From Elysia marginata (Eukaryota > Mollusca > Gastropoda > Plakobranchidae): a stretch of DNA of 20,358 nucleotides. The DNA is taken from NCBI GenBank assembly GCA_019649035.1, contig BMAT01009169.1, positions 21,891 to 42,248 on the forward strand, in the 5' to 3' direction. Made by a program: the position numbers and the translations under genes. The notes below the pieces were generated by a model, which saw only the letters and a program-made list of their open reading frames with translations, did not search any database and was not told the DNA's origin. Positions 1-11,473 of the stretch are shown piece after piece. Positions within the stretch are counted from its first letter, which is position 1, and every line of letters begins with the position of its first letter.

Positions 1-258
1 CCTCGATGTAAAATTTTTTTATAACTTGTACTTGTAGAATCTCTCTACAGTGGACCTTGTAGCCAACTGACCCTTTCATTCAACAAATTGAAAAAACTTC
101 CGTTTCTTATTTAACCTTTATAAACAAACTTTTATAGAAAAAAAAATTAATTTCAACTACCTATTTTTAATGAACTTAAAGTGAAACTAAAACAAATAGA
201 TGGACTTTTTCCAGCCATTTTTTCTTGTGTTAGTTCTTTTATCAGCAATACAGCTATC

Positions 259-261
<3 letters not shown>

Positions 262-294
<33 letters not shown>
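262..294. repeat. (GA)n microsatellite
   Basis: This is an almost uninterrupted AG/GA dinucleotide tract. It forms the left edge of the 67-bp tandem duplication that follows. The apparent Arg-Glu repeat in the plus-strand frame here is a product of this tract. Confidence 0.95.
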
Positions 295-297
<3 letters not shown>

Positions 298-411
298 CAA
301 TACATGTTGCAAAACTCACAAGTTTTATTCTATTTTTTAATTAGAGCATCAGAGAGAGAAATTGCAATACATCTTGCAAAACTTGCGAGTTATAGTCTAT
401 TTTTGAAATAG
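285..411. repeat. 67-bp tandem duplication, diverged
   Basis: CAATACATGTTGCAAAACTC (298) recurs as CAATACATCTTGCAAAACTT (365), a period of 67. Each unit starts with GAGAGA and ends in a TCTATTTTT-type T-run. The second unit has kept only a short GAGAGAGA, which suggests that the GA tract expanded in the first unit after duplication. Confidence 0.8.
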
Positions 412-2590
412 AATGATGGATGTACAAAACTGATCGATTGTGCGCAAGTTTGTTTTCATTTTAATCGTTTGGGCTAATTTAAAGAGAACCTGCTTAGTTT
501 AAACAATGAACTTTCCAAATTTTAAAAGCTTTTTTAATCCAAGGTCAATGTAAAACAAAAGTTTGGGTCCTGTAAAGTCGATTTTGATTCAAAGGCATTT
601 TAGTATAAGAAAAGTTTGTTCTTTTACTACATGTACTTATGATCAAAGGGGTACTGTAAATATTTCAACACATATGATATATATATTTTAAAAAAATAAA
701 AAAATGGTGGGTTTGGGGAGTCAAGACGAAAAGTTGAAATTCAAACCTTCTTTAGATCTAATTTCAGGCTAGTTAAGTGTTAGTGCAAAACTGCTAATGA
801 CCAAAGTAAACTGGTCTCTTGTAACTTTTTATCTTATAGTGGAGTCGACAGCAGCTGAGAGTTGGGAGTTGAATAACAGCTAACTTCGCTGCTCCTCCCT
901 TTCTTTTCCTCTCTGTTTTAGCCCATACTTCCATCCCAATGTAAACGCAATGGCCTCGAACGCACACACACACAAACTTTTGCACTAGCTGTGGTATTGA
1001 GATGTGAGTTTAGTCTGGTGAGGACCTTAGCTTAATGAAACGTTGTGGTTTAGCTGCTATTGGTTCAAATAAATTGTACATGTACTACTATCCAAAAAAT
1101 ATTGAGTTTTGCAATCAAACTGGCAGACGCTCTCTGAAATTATTTAGAGTAAAACTCTTTTGAGCCGTGGATTAATGAGGCTCTACATAAAATACTAGGG
1201 TAACATTGATCCATCGTACAAAAGAGTTATCTAACTTGCGGGAGCCTCCACCATTTTGATAACAAAATGTAAGATTTTCGTAATGTGTGCAGCCTCAGTA
1301 CTGTAATTTATTCCATGAATGGCTAACTTAAAAAAAAACAGAGAGGACTCAGGTTTTGAAGAAAAAAAATCGTGTTTTACTCTTTCTAGGGTTGCATCGT
1401 AGATCAACTGTTATTCCTTTACATCTTTACAAGATTTAAGTTACTGAGAACATTTTTTAAAATTAAAACAAAATTTAGACGATTCCACTTCAGCCATATA
1501 AGGAATATAAGCATTAATTTTCTTTGTTCCATGCAGACCATCAATTGCCATGAAGTTGAATTGTCTCTTGTAACTAGTTTAAATGAGTTTGGTTTTATTT
1601 TCTGATTCCCTGTGACATTTTCAATGATGAATTCTTACAAGTTCCAACTTGGAATCGATTTGAAATTATAATTTTCTGCGTAGACAAAATATTTTTGACA
1701 AAATAAAGTAGTAAAGGAAAGGCAATAAATTGCACATTTATTTAAATGGTCTTTTTTCAAATTCACATTTGAACTTAACACTGAAGACTCTATGTCAGTG
1801 TGTGGCAAACAACACTCACAGAATGACCCTGGTACTCGAAACCTGACACATGAAGTAACAAAACACATTTTAACACATGATCTAGATATATCATAAAATA
1901 ATTTATTTTTTCAAAATCTTTTAATGAATAAAGCATTGGAATTAACCAATTTGATAAAGTCTGGAGCCATATTGGGTGATTTCTTTACCACATGAAATTT
2001 CTCTGAATTTTTTATGTGACTACTGGTACTGTCATTTTCCCCCCTGGAGCCTTGATTTACTACATGTATAAACTTGTAGTTGCAAAACTGTTGCTTACTG
2101 TCCCTATAAAAAAAAATTTAAAAAGCCAAACCGGTCTCAGATGCTTGAGCTGGTCATTTTGTTGTCATCAAAGTCAATTATCAGATGTGTAGCTCTCACA
2201 TAAAATTAGTCGACATGCCGGGCCAGCTGATTCAACTCAAAAATGCCAGGTTGCAAGGACTTGGGCAAAGTTTTTTTTTGCAGAATTTGAAAGTTTATGT
2301 TTTCTACCAGCACCATATCCCCTTACCAGACCCCAAAAATAAAGGCTCTTCTTTTGGCTTTTACAATTTGAAAACTTTTAAGTCCGATTTATTCCCTATT
2401 TTAAAACAAGTAAAATGCCTACAATTTTGCTGAGATAAAAAATCATTTCTTTTTGCAATTATACATTGAACATATTTATCTTTATCGGTTTTGCCTTCTT
2501 TCTGAAGGCTTACACCCATTGCTTCGCTTCATTTTTGTCCTCCCATAACAATTTTTCTCTTCTCCTTCATCCCAGCCCTATAGTTTAATT
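412..2590. other. Non-coding AT-rich stretch
   Basis: I see no coding frame, RNA gene or recognisable element on either strand. There are A/T homopolymers, a short (CA)n at 961-973 and AT dinucleotide runs near 673-690. Confidence 0.6.
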
Positions 2591-2720
2591 CTAGCAATAA
2601 ATCGTGATTACATGTTTTTTACCCACAAGTAAAATCTTTTAAATCTAGCTATAAATCTTGGTCGTGATTACATGCATTTTACCCACAAGTAAAATCTTTT
2701 AAATCTAGATCTAAATCTCA
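2591..2720. repeat. 60-bp tandem duplication
   Basis: CGTGATTACATG at 2603 and 2663 is followed in both units by TTTTACCCACAAGTAAAATC and then TTTTAAATCTAG, a period of 60. A third unit begins (CTAGATCTAAATC) and fades out. A 6-bp indel (CTTGGT) separates the units at their left part. It sits 25 bp from the SINE. Confidence 0.85.
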
Positions 2721-2745
2721 TCTCAGGTGATAAGCCTACAGCGTC

Positions 2746-2756
2746 TTATACAAGTA
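2746..2756. repeat. Target-site duplication, left copy
   Basis: TTATACAAGTA directly abuts the SINE tail and is identical to 3028-3038; a C precedes both copies. Confidence 0.85.
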
Positions 2757-3027
2757 AAGGTAAAGGTAAGGTAGCCGCATACTCGACACGAGCGTAGGGG
2801 AACAAGGAGCAGGGTCCTTGTTTTTCTAGGCACACGGCATAGTGAGGTAGTTTGCCATTGCTTTCCTCGCCGCCTTTACTTTCGCCGAGTCTTAAGCGAC
2901 CTAGCTACCCATCAAGTGGTGGGTGGGCACAGGGGAGCAAATAAAATTTAGCCTGGACTGTGGATTGAACTCGGGACCTCTCAGATAGCAGTCAACCGCC
3001 CTACCGATTGCGCCACTGCTCTCCCCC
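2757..3027 (-). mobile_element. tRNA-derived SINE, near complete
   Basis: Read on the minus strand the element begins GGGGGAGAGCAGTGGCGCAA, a tRNA-like head with Pol III boxes A and B at tRNA spacing. A non-tRNA body of about 200 bp follows, containing a small hairpin-like CAAGGACCC/CTCCTTG part near 2804-2822. It ends in a short TTTACC-type repeat tail (2755-2771 as GTAAAG units on the plus strand). An exact 11-bp direct repeat, TTATACAAGTA, flanks it at 2746-2756 and 3028-3038. The head, body and tail, with the duplication, are what a LINE-mobilised SINE leaves. The family of the body is not identified; it may belong to one of the metazoan SINE superfamilies with a conserved central domain. 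Confidence 0.9.
2962..3015 (-). promoter_or_regulatory. Internal Pol III promoter of the SINE (A box and B box)
   Basis: The A box is TGGCGCAATCGG at 3015-3004 (consensus TRGCNNARYNGG, full match). The B box is GAGTTCAATCC at 2972-2962, close to GGTTCGANTCC with substitutions in the first half. About 31 nt separate them, as in tRNA genes. The B-box changes suggest a derived or weakened promoter. Confidence 0.8.
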
Positions 3028-3038
3028 TTATACAAGTA
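3028..3038. repeat. Target-site duplication, right copy
   Basis: TTATACAAGTA directly follows the tRNA-like head and is identical to 2746-2756, so the insertion is probably young or well preserved. Confidence 0.85.
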
Positions 3039-6000
3039 CTTCAGGCTAAAACTCTACGATTCATGATCTTTTTTTTTTCATAACTGGCGTAGATTTATAA
3101 ATTACTTTTAAGACTGTGCTTCAGCATTAATTTTGTAGCCATCATTTATTTTGTTATTCCTTAACCATAGGTCTAGGCCTGTTTATCAAATAATTTGTCA
3201 TACGTTAGAACTTTGCTTGTGATTTTAAAGTAAAAATTTAAACATGTTTCTTTCAATAAGAGACATACTAAGTTATGCATGAGACATGGCATCATAGATG
3301 TCCGCAAAAATGTTTTGCTTAACCTAGGAAGGGCGTAGGAGAACGGGACACTTTTCTGGCAGACTGATACTGTGATAGTATACATTTTATCAACAGTGTT
3401 AAACAATCTTCTGGGAAGGAAATGGCTAAATTTATGTCTAGGTCTCGCACCGGTGCAGGGTAGGACTGGCACTCATAGAGCTAGTTTGAAGAGACCCTTA
3501 CCCAGTGCAGTCCTGCTTTACTAGCAAGAAAGCCATTAAGTTTTTGTAAAAATGAGAAAATTAAGAAAATCAACATCTGTATGATTTATCATATGAATCA
3601 ACAAGAAAATTATCAGATTTTGGTACACAAGTCTGCAATGATATGCTACTATCAACATAAAATTGGCATTTTTCAATTACTCTCCAAATCTACAGCGTTT
3701 GGGAAAAAAGTAAGCTTTAAAATGAAAGAATTGTCTTCGACACACTATTATTTTTAAATAAAGATTAGACCACTTGGATTCCTTGCCTTCAAGTGCAAAA
3801 ACTCAAGACCCAATTAAGATATAAAAATAATTTTCCACCATCTTAAAAAACTTTTAAAGGCTTTTCCAATGATGTGCATGTATATAACTCCATATTAAAA
3901 AAACTCTGCATGTTGACCTCTTTTGGGGGACCCCTAAACATACACATAGTAATCTTAACCACTATTTAGAGTCAAAACAAAATATATATAGAAAATAAAC
4001 TTCCGATACACAAAGAAAGAAATCAAAACCAAGGAAGAAAGTCTATGTATGTTTATTTCACCACAAGCGAAATTTCTGACAAACTTTTCTTCATCATACA
4101 TAACTGCTATCACACATATGCTTAGCACAAAATACAGAGTAAAGATATCAAAGAGAAAAGACACATAAAAGGCATCAATAAAATAATGTTCATCAAACAT
4201 TGTCAGAGAAATGGCAAATTCAGATGTTGATAGATCAATTTTCTCTTTTCCCAAATCAAGTAAAACTTAAATTTAAAAAAAAGGGGGGGTGGCCGTGGGG
4301 AGGGGTGTAAAGAATACCAAATGGCGTAGCACAAAATCACTGCTTGATTTCCTCTACCTCCAGGTATATTCAATGAATATATAGAGTTGTGCATGATAAA
4401 CTAGTCAAGACATCTAGTTTGATAATTCTACACTACTATTACAATACGGGTTTCAATGTCTCAGGCTATATATATCAACATTTCTATAACTAAGTATAGA
4501 ATTTTTTTTTCAAATACTGTTAGTGTTACTGGGCTAAGTAAGATTTCATTTCCAACCTCTTATTTTAAACAATCCTACATGTTTATTGGAGTTTGCGCGC
4601 ATCGCTGTTGTTTCAAGTCCACAAGTGAAAATGTACAAGATAACATAAAAAAACTTGAGATTAGACAGACGATTACTGTTGGAAGAAGCTTTGGACACAG
4701 GAAGTACAACCAAACAATCTCATAGTCACAGTGAAAGTTTCATCAGAAAGAGATACAAAATCACATAAGTAATCGACAAGGAAGAAGACAAAGAAGATGG
4801 TATTTATGAAACAAGATCTTTTGAGAATCATGGAGGTAAGAGAATGATATTCTCAGTTTGGTAGACAGTGTTACGGTACTTGAAAAAATGACAAGAAATG
4901 CTATAGATACAATGATACTAAACTGGTACTGATATTCACAGCAACGTTGCAAAATTCATACCATCAGATTGAGTTGCGATCTAAACAAAGTGAAAAACAT
5001 TTGAGTTTGAATACACTGTAAGTTACAGTATAAAACTTGCAGATTCTGTCCAGCATTAGAGATTGTAAGAAACAATGACAAAAACTAAGAAGGCTCTGTT
5101 ATACCTAAATAGTAATTGAAGTATGAAATGTTTACATACATACACCATTAAATGTCAGTTAACCATTGGTGGCAGCAATGAACAGACTTCAATAGTTAAA
5201 TTTTAAACACATTCAGCTCTTTTTCTTCCTTTGGTTGCTGTTTGTTAACTTCCCTAACTACAGAATTAAAAGGATCAATTTCCTTTTCATCAATGTAATA
5301 CTACATTTTCAATTTGTCCAGAGGTTGTCATTGTTAATTTGTTTCAAGGGACATCATTTAGAAGAACAATTTCCATTGATGAGCATCCCTAAGTTCTTGA
5401 TAAGTGTAAATTAAATGTGAGGCTTTGACAAAACCTGGTGATTCTCTCATTGGTGGTGGTAGACAAAGCATTTTATTACTAGATGGCAAAGCAAATAAGA
5501 CTGCTTTAGAATCGCAATTAGCCTGTCTCCCTTTCACACTGAACCATTCTAAGTGTGGATAATTTTATCCAAAGCGACCTTACAGGTGAGAAAAGAAAGG
5601 GGGAAACCTAACTGAAAATCTGCTCACTGAGATGGTGGACACACATTTTGTCCCGCATGTCCACCGATAGATTTTGATTGCCACCATTTCTGTACTTTCT
5701 GGTCACTCATTTAAAATTTATTTAAAAAAAAAAACAAAACAAAAAACATTATGAAGTAATTTAAGAGATGTATAACATGAAATCACAGCACTATTTCTGG
5801 GTTATTTGTGGAAATACTTTTTTCCCCATCACACGCAGCAGATTTACGAACTTCAGAAACAGCCTTGTGTACATGTTGTGTCTATATGTTTCTTGGTCTT
5901 TTACTAAAAGCAGTTTTGCAATTTGTAACCATCACACAGCTAGTTCCTTCAGACTCGACCAAGGAATTTCGTCCCAATCGAATGCATCCTGACTTAGCGG

Positions 6001-7235
6001 GAGGGTGAGATAACCTTACCAGTACTACACGCCTTGCCTCACACTTGGACAATCTAACTTATCAAGGCAAACCGTAAAGGAAACACTCGGATACGAGCGC
6101 ACAGGGAGGACTTTAAAGTCTCTTATATCAGATATAAATCCCAAGGCCCATAGCCATTTCACAGTTTTCTATAAATAATGACACATAGAAGAAATGGCAC
6201 ATCAAACAAATTATTCACATGAGAGCTACCACTAGGCACAGTTCCATCTTAGAACATCACAATTTGGGATTATGCAGAGGCATATTTCTTGGCATGGTCA
6301 AGGCATGTATGTTTATGAATCTTTTGAAACATCATTAAACCATTAACAAGACATTTTAATTATTCTTGTGTAGGCATCTCCACAGTACAGCTATCTTTTC
6401 CAATAAGTCCAAAACTAACACTGATTAAGTGCTTTTTGATCACTTCCCTATTTGCAAGTGTGAAATTTTACCCCCCACATAAACTGGACATTTGTTTACA
6501 TCGCTTATTCATGACTAATGCCTCAAATATGGTAAAAGGACAATTATCTTGTTAAAAAAAGCGGTACCTTCTGTCATTACTAAAGTCCAATAACCTATTT
6601 AAAATCATACAACTGAATTGAAGCATTATCTAAAAGTTTTCAATTGGCTCTGAGATGAAAAGACGGAGGATTAGAAAATGTAACTGTTGCAGCTACCACT
6701 GCAAACTACCACTTCATTCCTCAGTTGATCCATTACAGGCTGTCCATATTTCTCAGATAGCTAGCCTACTCAAGTTAACTAACAGACCTGCAGCTCAATA
6801 CTGGATCTGGTGAAAGAAGTACAAGATTTTGTTGGCTATGATAGACAAAACATGCTATCTTGAACAAAACAAAATTATAAAGAAGAAAAAATCATTTTTC
6901 AACTTTGATGGACTTGCCTAGCACAAGAAGCATGTAAGATAAAGTAATTAAGAATGAAATTTTTCATGCACATACCCCTAATTTTGACAAAGCTAACAGT
7001 TTGTACAATAAACTCAGTTTGACATTGTACCTGCCTCAAACATGTATGACGCTAGCGATCTTTATCAAACTGTAGTGTTTGTTGGGGTTAGTCAGTATTT
7101 TCAAAAACTTGGTTGGTTGAATAACCCTGCTCCGCACCGTCTATGTTAAAGTTAAACTTGTCACTAAAACTTGGTTGGAAAGGTCTACATGTACATGTAC
7201 TTGTCAAAGTCTCACATTTTTTTTCCTTTTTTTTT
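3039..7235. other. Non-coding stretch, no gene recognised
   Basis: All open frames are short and none shows a recognisable domain or splice pattern. Minor structure includes an inverted repeat AGGACTGGCACT/AGTGCAGTCCT (3462-3473 with 3504-3514), a short inverted repeat GGTGGACA/TGTCCACC (5634-5641 with 5658-5665), and A8G7 near 4280. A patch around 5830-6120 is less AT-rich, but I find no consistent frame in it. Confidence 0.55.
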
Positions 7236-7249
7236 GGGGGGGGGGGGGG
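7236..7249. repeat. Homopolymer G14 after a T-rich run
   Basis: A T-rich tract (7217-7235) runs directly into 14 consecutive G, 13 bases before MITE copy 1. Length may be unreliable in the assembly. It could fold as a G-quadruplex; no function is shown. Confidence 0.85.
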
Positions 7250-7644
7250 TTTCAATTTCATATATATGTCTTGCAACCAGTTCAAATGAGTCTTAAGTCG
7301 AAATTGGAAGGTAGTCGAATATTGGTATCACAGAAAAGCTTGTTTTCTCTACTTTCGAAGACAACAAACAGAAAAGCTCTATCATGCTTCTGCATGAAGT
7401 TATAGCCGTTTAAAGTTGGCGAGATTAGGACTCATGAAATTTCAGAAATGTAACAGGATTTCAAGGTTAGACTATAAAGGTATTGAGGCCTTGGCAACTT
7501 TACCAACCAAAATTAAAAACCTAAAATATGAAATTTGAAAGTCAATTAGTTGTGGAAACTGTTTAGAAATGGTCAATATCTAAAATAGAAAAAATTTGAC
7601 TTCTTAACAATAACACCCACTAAACTTTAACTCACTTGCTACGA

Positions 7645-7665
7645 ATGCGCCAGCGTATGGCGCAT
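7645..7665. repeat. GC-rich perfect inverted repeat inside MITE copy 1
   Basis: ATGCGCCA (7645-7652) and TGGCGCAT (7658-7665) are exact reverse complements around the 5-nt loop GCGTA. The sequence stands out in an AT-rich element and is absent from the aligned part of copy 2. The assembly gap starts two bases after it. Confidence 0.75.
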
Positions 7666-7667
7666 CA

Positions 7668-7671
7668 NNNN
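7668..7671. other. Assembly gap (4 N)
   Basis: Four undetermined bases lie between GCGCATCA and CTAAGCC. True length is unknown; the adjoining hairpin may have stopped sequencing or assembly. Confidence 0.95.
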
Positions 7672-7719
7672 CTAAGCCTTGCGACTTACGACTCATTTGG
7701 ACAGAATGTGAGACATATA

Positions 7720-10700
7720 AGCATTTTGTGATAGAATATTGTCAAAATCAACCAGATATGAGCAATTTTAGGAAACACAAATTTTTATCAATAAAAGCCA
7801 CTCTGAAGATCTTCAAATAGGATCTGCAAAACAAAAATGCTCTCCAATTTTATCTGTATTGTCTATCTACTAAACTATAAAATATTTTGCCCTTTACAGA
7901 CCAAAGAAATTACATTGCAACTAGCATTCCTGCATCCGCAAAAATGTTTTAAATCAAAGAGGTTTTTTTTCATGATATAACATTAATAATTTTAGAACAG
8001 GCAGAAAGTAATAACCAAGCAAATACTTGCCTCAACAAACTACGAGAGAAAAAAAAATGTTTAAAATGGTGGAGAAGAGTTGGCGGTGAAAATGAATAGG
8101 GCCAAATAAATAAATAAGAATTGAACAAAGTATATTGCCATTATTCAAGAGTAAAAAGAAAATATCAATTCCAAAAAAAAAGCATAATCACAAAGGTCCA
8201 GTGACGTCAAAGTTAATTTAAAAAATGGCTGGAATATACACAAAAGTTTTAAAAAGCTGACTTCAAGCAAAGGAAACCCAGTAAAAAAAAAAGCGTTGCC
8301 ATGCGGCAAATTATAACACAACCATCATACATCCATTGCAGGGAATAGCCCGACTGAATCACATTGTAGCCCCTCCCCGTTCTCCTGTTGGGGGGGTCGT
8401 GTAGTTCAGCAAATATAATTTTTTTAATATAATACATGTATAATGTAAGAGTAGCTATAATACAATAATGGTAAACCAAGATAAAATTGTACACAATAAA
8501 AGCTGTAGCTGTAGTAAGCACAAACAATGGTAGTAAAATGTAATGGTCTTAAAGCATAAAATGTGGAATATCAGAAGATGGGGAGAAACACACAAAAGAC
8601 ATATTTCTACAGATTGACTGTACTTACAGTTACAGTTACATGGAAAAAGAGAGGAAAAAATACACTAGCTAAATGTCAAACCTACAAAGTTTATTCTAAA
8701 GTCTACAACATATGAATCAAGAGGATCACAAGCAAAATATTTTTAGAAGAATTAGTGTTGTAAAAGGCAACAGCATCACATGGCAATCACAACTTGACAA
8801 GTCCCCTCTAACTCTTAGCTTTCCATGCAGTCCACTCCAAGTGCTGATGTTTGTGATATGAGATTATCATCATGGTCCTCTTCGGGCCTCACATTTCTCT
8901 TTACAAAAAAGAGTTAGGCTTATCATAAGCACATTTCCTAATCGGTTGGATCATTTCTTTTTTTTTAATTTTATTTTTGCAAAAAACTTAACAATCCTGT
9001 CCTCCTCTCTCAGTCCACAAAAACATTGAAGGAAATGGTGCTAAATCAAAAGTAAGAGTATCAAAGAGACAGGCTTCAGTTTTGGTACCTCATCCAATTC
9101 TTCTCTTGACAAGACTTCAGTTTAGGCTTAGCCCATGCTGATGATGCCTACTTCAACTATTTTCTCCAATATGACTTACGTGCACATTTATCAATTACAA
9201 GTACAAAGCCTCCTTTAGAGGGGCAGGCCTTAAAGGACTTCAAATACCGGTAACTTTTTTTCTTAATGATAAGAAAATAAAAGTGAAACATTTTCCAATA
9301 AAGATTTTGAGAAAAGTAAACATTTTTAATTACCAGACTCTACAGGCTTTCTCGTCATACACTTGAATAAAGCTATATGTTTGGCCCTGTCCCTTGTATT
9401 TCAATTTTTCATTTATTCAAAGAATAATACTTGATATACGATTAAATTCAACTTTTTTTTTCCCTATATCATTTAAAACGAAATGGTGAAATCATTCCAA
9501 AAGAATTTTGATAACTCATGGAATTAAAAAGCTTTAAAAACGTCCTAAAAACTGAAAAGTGCCATGTGTGGATTAGAACAAGATAGGAGTTACTGTAAGT
9601 TTGAGAAGACTTCAAAGCCTCCACCAGACAAACCTATCACTATCAGATTTAATAAATACACCTCCTGATTAAGAGACACTTGTTTCATTTTTTTTTACAA
9701 GAGGGTTTAATATAAGTTATTGAGTTGTGTTTAAATTTATTAATAGTCAAAATTAAAAGCCATTAATTAGATATGAGGCTGCTGACATTAAGGGGGTTAA
9801 AAGACACCGAGCCGAAGACGATCTGCGTCAATCAGGTATAAGTCACTCAGATTAATTTTGAGTTAAAGCCCTTTGAACAGAATAATTTGTGACATCGTTA
9901 CATGATATAATTAAAGAAATAGTTCGGCTAGAATTATAATTTTTTCAACCTCTTCTGAGGCATTAAACTCAGCTTTGAAAAAGATGAACTCAAAATGTTA
10001 AAATCCTGGCTTGTGCCGGACTTACCCTGGTCCCTCACAATAAATTCTAGCCCAACATTTTTATGGCACAACTTAGGACCACAGCTGAAGACTTCCACTT
10101 AAAGAACCAGAGTTTCACTTGCCCAAAAAAGTGCTAAAAGTGCAAACCTCCAGACACAAAGTCAAATAATCCGAATTTCTTTCAATTCAAATATTCTCCA
10201 CTTGAGGTTTCTTTAGCCTTTATGGTTTTGTTACATTGGAATTCATAATTCAAAGTTATAAAGTTCCATTCTCTTAATTCAAAGTTTATACTGAAGCCTA
10301 CAAAAAGGTTTCCTTCTAATCCCTAGCAGTTTTACTTCTTATGAAAAACATTCACTGCAAAAATTTGACACCCTAAAATCCACAGAGAGGTGTATGTGGC
10401 CTATGGAATAAACTTGTTTTTGTTTTTTTTTTTAATGCACCGGTGGGGTGACTCTGAGAGAGGAAAGTGCTAAAGAACAGTGAGAAGTCGCCTAGTATAA
10501 TTCAAATTCTATTAATTCCAAGTTTTTCTTTGTTCTCAAGAGATTCCAATGAGGTTACCACTGAAGTTGGTTTTTCTTTCAATATGAGCCAATGACTTAG
10601 TAAGGTATTTATACTGTCACAGCATCAATGTCCCAATGTAATGGCAAAACTCAAACAGCAGATTATCAAGTAAAATGTGTGAGGCTTCCATAAAATGAGT

Positions 10701-11043
10701 CCACATGCACACTTTGGTAATATTGAGTTATACATTTTGAAGGCCATTGAAGCTTTCTAAAATGGTGAAAAAATATTTTAAAATATTAATTTATTTTTCT
10801 AGATTAGGTGCTGGATTTTTTGTGCTCAAACGACAAAGAATCAAATTTGCCTACTTTTAAAAATCCAAAAGGGCAATACTGTGTTCTGATAACCTTTAAA
10901 ACTTTTTTCTACGGTTTCATTAGTGGACATGATGAAAAACATGACAAACTTTCAAACTTTGTACACAAAAACTTAAAATGAAAATTTGACAATGTGCTTG
11001 AAAATGCCTATTTTCTTGAAATCGTCCTCACTGCATATACATG
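7720..11043. other. Non-coding stretch, no gene recognised
   Basis: AT-rich sequence without a supportable coding frame or RNA gene. Short tandem GTTACA units (8625-8640) and homopolymers are present. It may contain the distal 3' UTR of the minus-strand gene: by eye, the first canonical minus-strand AATAAA below the stop codon is at 10795-10790. Confidence 0.5.
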
Positions 11044-11473
11044 TATATGTCTTGCAACCAGTCCAAATGGTTGTAAGTCGAGATTGGAAGGTAGTCAGAT
11101 ATTGGTATCACAAAAAGGCTTGCTTTCTCTATTTTTAAATGCCATAAACAGAAAAGCCCTATCATGCCTCTTTCTGTATGAAGTTATAGCTGCTTGAGGT
11201 CGACAGGGTTAGGTCATGTGAAATTTCAGGAAAGAGAGAAAATAGAACTTAAAGTTCAGATGACTATAAAGGTGTTCAGGCCTTAGCAACCAAATTAAAC
11301 ATAAAACATGAAATTTAAACATGAATCAGGTGTGAAAACTGTTAAAAAAATGGTTTTAGCATCAATATCTAAAAAAAAAATTAAGTTCTGAACACAGTTT
11401 TACCCTAAAAGCCTATATCTCAAAACTAAATCATTCGACTTACGACTCCTTTGGACAGAATGCAAGACATATA
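11044..11473. mobile_element. MITE-like element, copy 2
   Basis: This is the same family and orientation as 7263-7719. Its ends form inverted repeats of about 38 bp with one indel (TATATGTCTTGCA at both tips, GTAAGTCG at the inner edge). Shared internal blocks include GGTAGTC, ATATTGGTATCACA, AACAGAAAAGC, CTATCATGC, GAAGTTATAGC, GACTATAAAGGT and CAGGCCTTAGCAA versus GAGGCCTTGGCAA. Small indels throughout show both copies are old. It lacks the GC-rich hairpin of copy 1. It lies 1.4 kb downstream of the stop codon of the minus-strand gene, so it may be transcribed as part of a long 3' UTR. Confidence 0.75.

Larger units (their letters stand above)
7263..7719. mobile_element. MITE-like element, copy 1
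   Basis: The segment starts TATATGTCTTGCAACC and its other end, read in reverse, starts TATATGTCTCACATTC. The two 39-bp ends match at 31 of 39 positions (7263-7301 with 7719-7681), including CAAATGAGTC and TAAGTCG. The interior is AT-rich and non-coding, and a related copy lies at 11044-11473 in the same orientation. If the inverted repeat is taken to start at TATGTC, TA dinucleotides flank it, as for TA-targeting DNA transposons; this is tentative because TA is common here. It has no transposase, so it would be non-autonomous. A GC-rich hairpin and a 4-base N gap lie inside. Confidence 0.75.

Noticed and set aside
181..411. Small protein with an Arg-Glu repeat.
   Set aside because: The repeat is a translated GA microsatellite and the frame lacks an ATG at its proposed start (GTG).
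2962..3020. Possible true tRNA gene on the minus strand.
   Set aside because: Boxes A and B are present, but an acceptor stem cannot be closed after the B box and the sequence continues into a SINE body with target-site duplications.
3462..3514. Imperfect inverted repeat AGGACTGGCACT/AGTGCAGTCCT as a possible small element or hairpin RNA.
   Set aside because: The arms do not extend, there is a bulge and no flanking duplication; such a match can arise by chance over 20 kb.
5768..6008. Overlapping 74- and 66-codon frames in a less AT-rich patch.
   Set aside because: No domain, no supported splice sites and no consistent codon pattern; the two frames overlap each other and neither is convincing.
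7175..11197. Two similar small plus-strand open frames (ending near 7405 and 11197) sharing LEGS.ILVSQK and NRKALSC, looking like paralogous peptides.
   Set aside because: Both lie mainly inside the two copies of the MITE-like element. The similarity covers non-coding parts as well and the indels are not codon-sized, so it reflects shared repeat DNA.
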